Shown: positions 63,055-64,000 of the stretch, in pieces
Position numbering within the stretch: position 1 is the stretch's first letter
Layout of the letters: each line of letters opens with the position of its first letter
Assembly: GCF_002265625.1 (NCBI RefSeq)
Contig: NZ_NOVE01000004.1
Location: forward strand, 58,980-122,979
Reading direction: 5' to 3'
Length of the DNA: 64,000 nucleotides
Origin: Prevotella sp. 885
GTDB lineage: Bacteria > Bacteroidota > Bacteroidia > Bacteroidales > Bacteroidaceae
Translations under genes and position numbers: made by a program
The notes under the pieces: model-generated
Seen by the model: the letters and a program-made list of their open reading frames with translations, nothing else
What the model was told of the DNA's origin: nothing
The model's database searches: none

Positions 63055-63453
63055 ATGCAAATATCGTACAAAGAGTAAAAACCTGTTACAAAATAAAAAT
63101 TGATTCTAGAGAATCGAAAAGCTGTTTTTTCGGTGTTTTGCTGTGCAAACAGCCCCCGTGCCATACGATAGCGCCACTTTTACACTACAATAGTGCCACT
63201 ATTAGACTGTAAAAGTGGCACTATTGCATGATAAAAGTGCCACTATTGTAGTGTAAAAGTGGCGCTATTGCATCCAAAAACGGCTCTTTTGCGCGTCTGA
63301 TTTCATAACGCTTCGTTAGAAAATCGCATAACCTACTGTGCGCAAACGTATTAGCTCAAACCGCTCAAAACTCGAGAATTTCGCACCAAAGATTTTGTCG
63401 TGCGCTGAGCTCATAGTATTGAGCATCAGGAATGCAAATATTGTGTCGGACGG
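63055..63453 (+). repeat. 398-bp non-coding repeat element, copy C
   Basis: This copy begins ATGCAAATATCGTACAAAGAG and ends AATGCAAATATTGTGTCGGA. The central hairpin arms are 63168-63204 and 63232-63268 (37 bases, two mismatches). Where copy B has C-G at one stem position (ACACTCC/GGAGTGT), this copy has A-T (ACACTAC/GTAGTGT), so both arms changed together. It lies between the GH85 terminator and the rRNA promoter. Confidence 0.9.
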
Positions 63454-63463
63454 CAATGCGTCC

Positions 63464-63531
63464 GGATTAGGAATTAGGAATTTTCTCTCCCGACCCCTAA
63501 ACTCTCAACTCCCAATTCTCAACTCTCAACT
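63464..63531. repeat. Low-complexity AATTAGG / CTCAACTC tract
   Basis: GGATTAGGAATTAGGAATT is followed by CTCAACTCCCAATTCTCAAC-type words. These are the same two simple-sequence families seen at 15090, 29225 and 56015-56131. Here only one arm is present, so no hairpin forms. Confidence 0.6.
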
Positions 63532-63634
63532 ATATATAATTAATGTGTTGCTGTTATCGAACATAGCTTTTAGTTGAGGTATATCAATTTCAACCCTAAA
63601 AGTGCAGATTTCCTTAACTTTTTTACTCAAAAGT

Positions 63635-63666
63635 TTTGGAGATACGGAAAAAAGCTATACCTTTGC
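63635..63666 (+). promoter_or_regulatory. rRNA operon promoter
   Basis: TTTG (63635-63638), exactly 19 bases, then TACCTTTGC (63658-63666). This is a full match to the Bacteroidetes consensus. Confidence 0.85.
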
Positions 63667-63933
63667 ATCCGCTTTCGAGAACGAACGAAACCTCAAGCAA
63701 AACGAGATTGAGAAGAGTTCGAGAAAAGCGAATAAAGAAAGAGTTCTTTGAAAAGATTTACATAAGACAGATAAAGTAGTACAAGAAGCGAGAATGATGA
63801 AACACTCATTCTTGGGTAGAAGAAAAACGAACCGTCAAGTTTGTTTGACTTTAAACTCTAATTTGGAAGCTCGTTCTGAAACAGATACAAACAAACAACG
63901 CTTACTTCGGTAAGAGTTGGTAAAAGATATTTT
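63667..63933 (+). other. 16S rRNA leader
   Basis: This is the transcribed leader between promoter and 16S. It contains GAGTTCTTTGAAAAGATTT (63741-63759), of the type common before Bacteroidales 16S genes, and short hairpin-forming words (CTTACTTCGGTAAG). No ORF is seen. Confidence 0.75.
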
Positions 63934-64000
63934 ACAATGTAGAGTTTGATCCTGGCTCAGGATGAACGCTAGCTACAGGCTTAACACATGCAAGTCGAGG
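63934..64000 (+). rRNA. rrs: 16S ribosomal RNA, 5' end (cut by the window)
   Basis: AGAGTTTGATCCTGGCTCAG at 63941 is the universal 16S start, followed by GATGAACGCTAGCTACAGGC, a Bacteroidales-type sequence. Only about 67 bases are present. The exact 5' end is set by comparison with the usual eight bases before AGAGTTTG. Confidence 0.97.

Overview
The window comes from a Bacteroidales bacterium, most likely Prevotellaceae. The 16S rRNA start at the right end has Bacteroidales-type sequence. Promoters follow the Bacteroidetes form TTTG-N19..21-TAnnTTTG, best seen before the rRNA operon, coaD, ptb, higBA and the unit near 24.66 kb. Many secreted proteins end in a short type IX secretion (T9SS)-like tail of the form GxYIxxGKKxxVK, and a BspA-type leucine-rich repeat protein, an S46 dipeptidyl peptidase and an Omp28-like protein are present. 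No database search was run, so genus and species are open.

Layout. 0.1-6 kb: ybeY and coaD (minus strand), a nucleoside-recognition membrane protein, a polysaccharide flippase and an S46 peptidase. 6.3-14.2 kb: one giant secreted subtilase of about 2,624 codons, broken by a single-base frameshift. 14.3-17.2 kb: a higBA toxin-antitoxin pair, then ptb-buk. 17.4-23.8 kb: a THUMP-like methyltransferase, a GNAT-like protein (also frameshifted by one base), parE and an S41 protease. 23.8-24.9 kb: a non-coding stretch with inverted 30-bp repeats, copy A of a ~398-bp element and a candidate small RNA. 24.9-35.2 kb: an Rpn-like nuclease, a GH29 fucosidase with a secreted partner, two lipoproteins, a single-domain chromate transporter, and a cytidylyltransferase/reductase plus LicD pair that looks like a ribitol-phosphate module. 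35.4-38.9 kb: two glycosyltransferases and an AAA_14/DUF4143 ATPase. 39.1-41.95 kb: an AT-rich cassette bounded by 25-bp perfect inverted repeats, holding two or three decayed secreted-protein genes and an IS982-type transposase remnant. 42-45 kb: a T9SS-tailed protein, copy B of the 398-bp element, a composite hairpin element and a BspA-like protein. 45.3-56 kb: four large T9SS-tailed surface proteins, two of them tandem paralogues. 56.2-59.7 kb: tRNA-Gly, tRNA-Leu, prmC, recX, a comF-like gene and a porin. 59.9-63 kb: a GH85-type endoglycosidase. 63.05-64 kb: copy C of the 398-bp element, then the rRNA promoter, leader and the first bases of 16S rRNA.

How the genes fit together. The dominant theme is export of large surface proteins that degrade or bind host or dietary glycans and proteins: S8, S46 and S41 peptidases, GH29, GH85, and FN3/CARDB/choice-of-anchor proteins. 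A second theme is surface glycan assembly: flippase, GT2, GT4 and the LicD module. The accessory layer is non-coding: a three-copy 398-bp element with a long hairpin whose arms change together between copies, several other inverted-repeat families, and a bounded AT-rich cassette.
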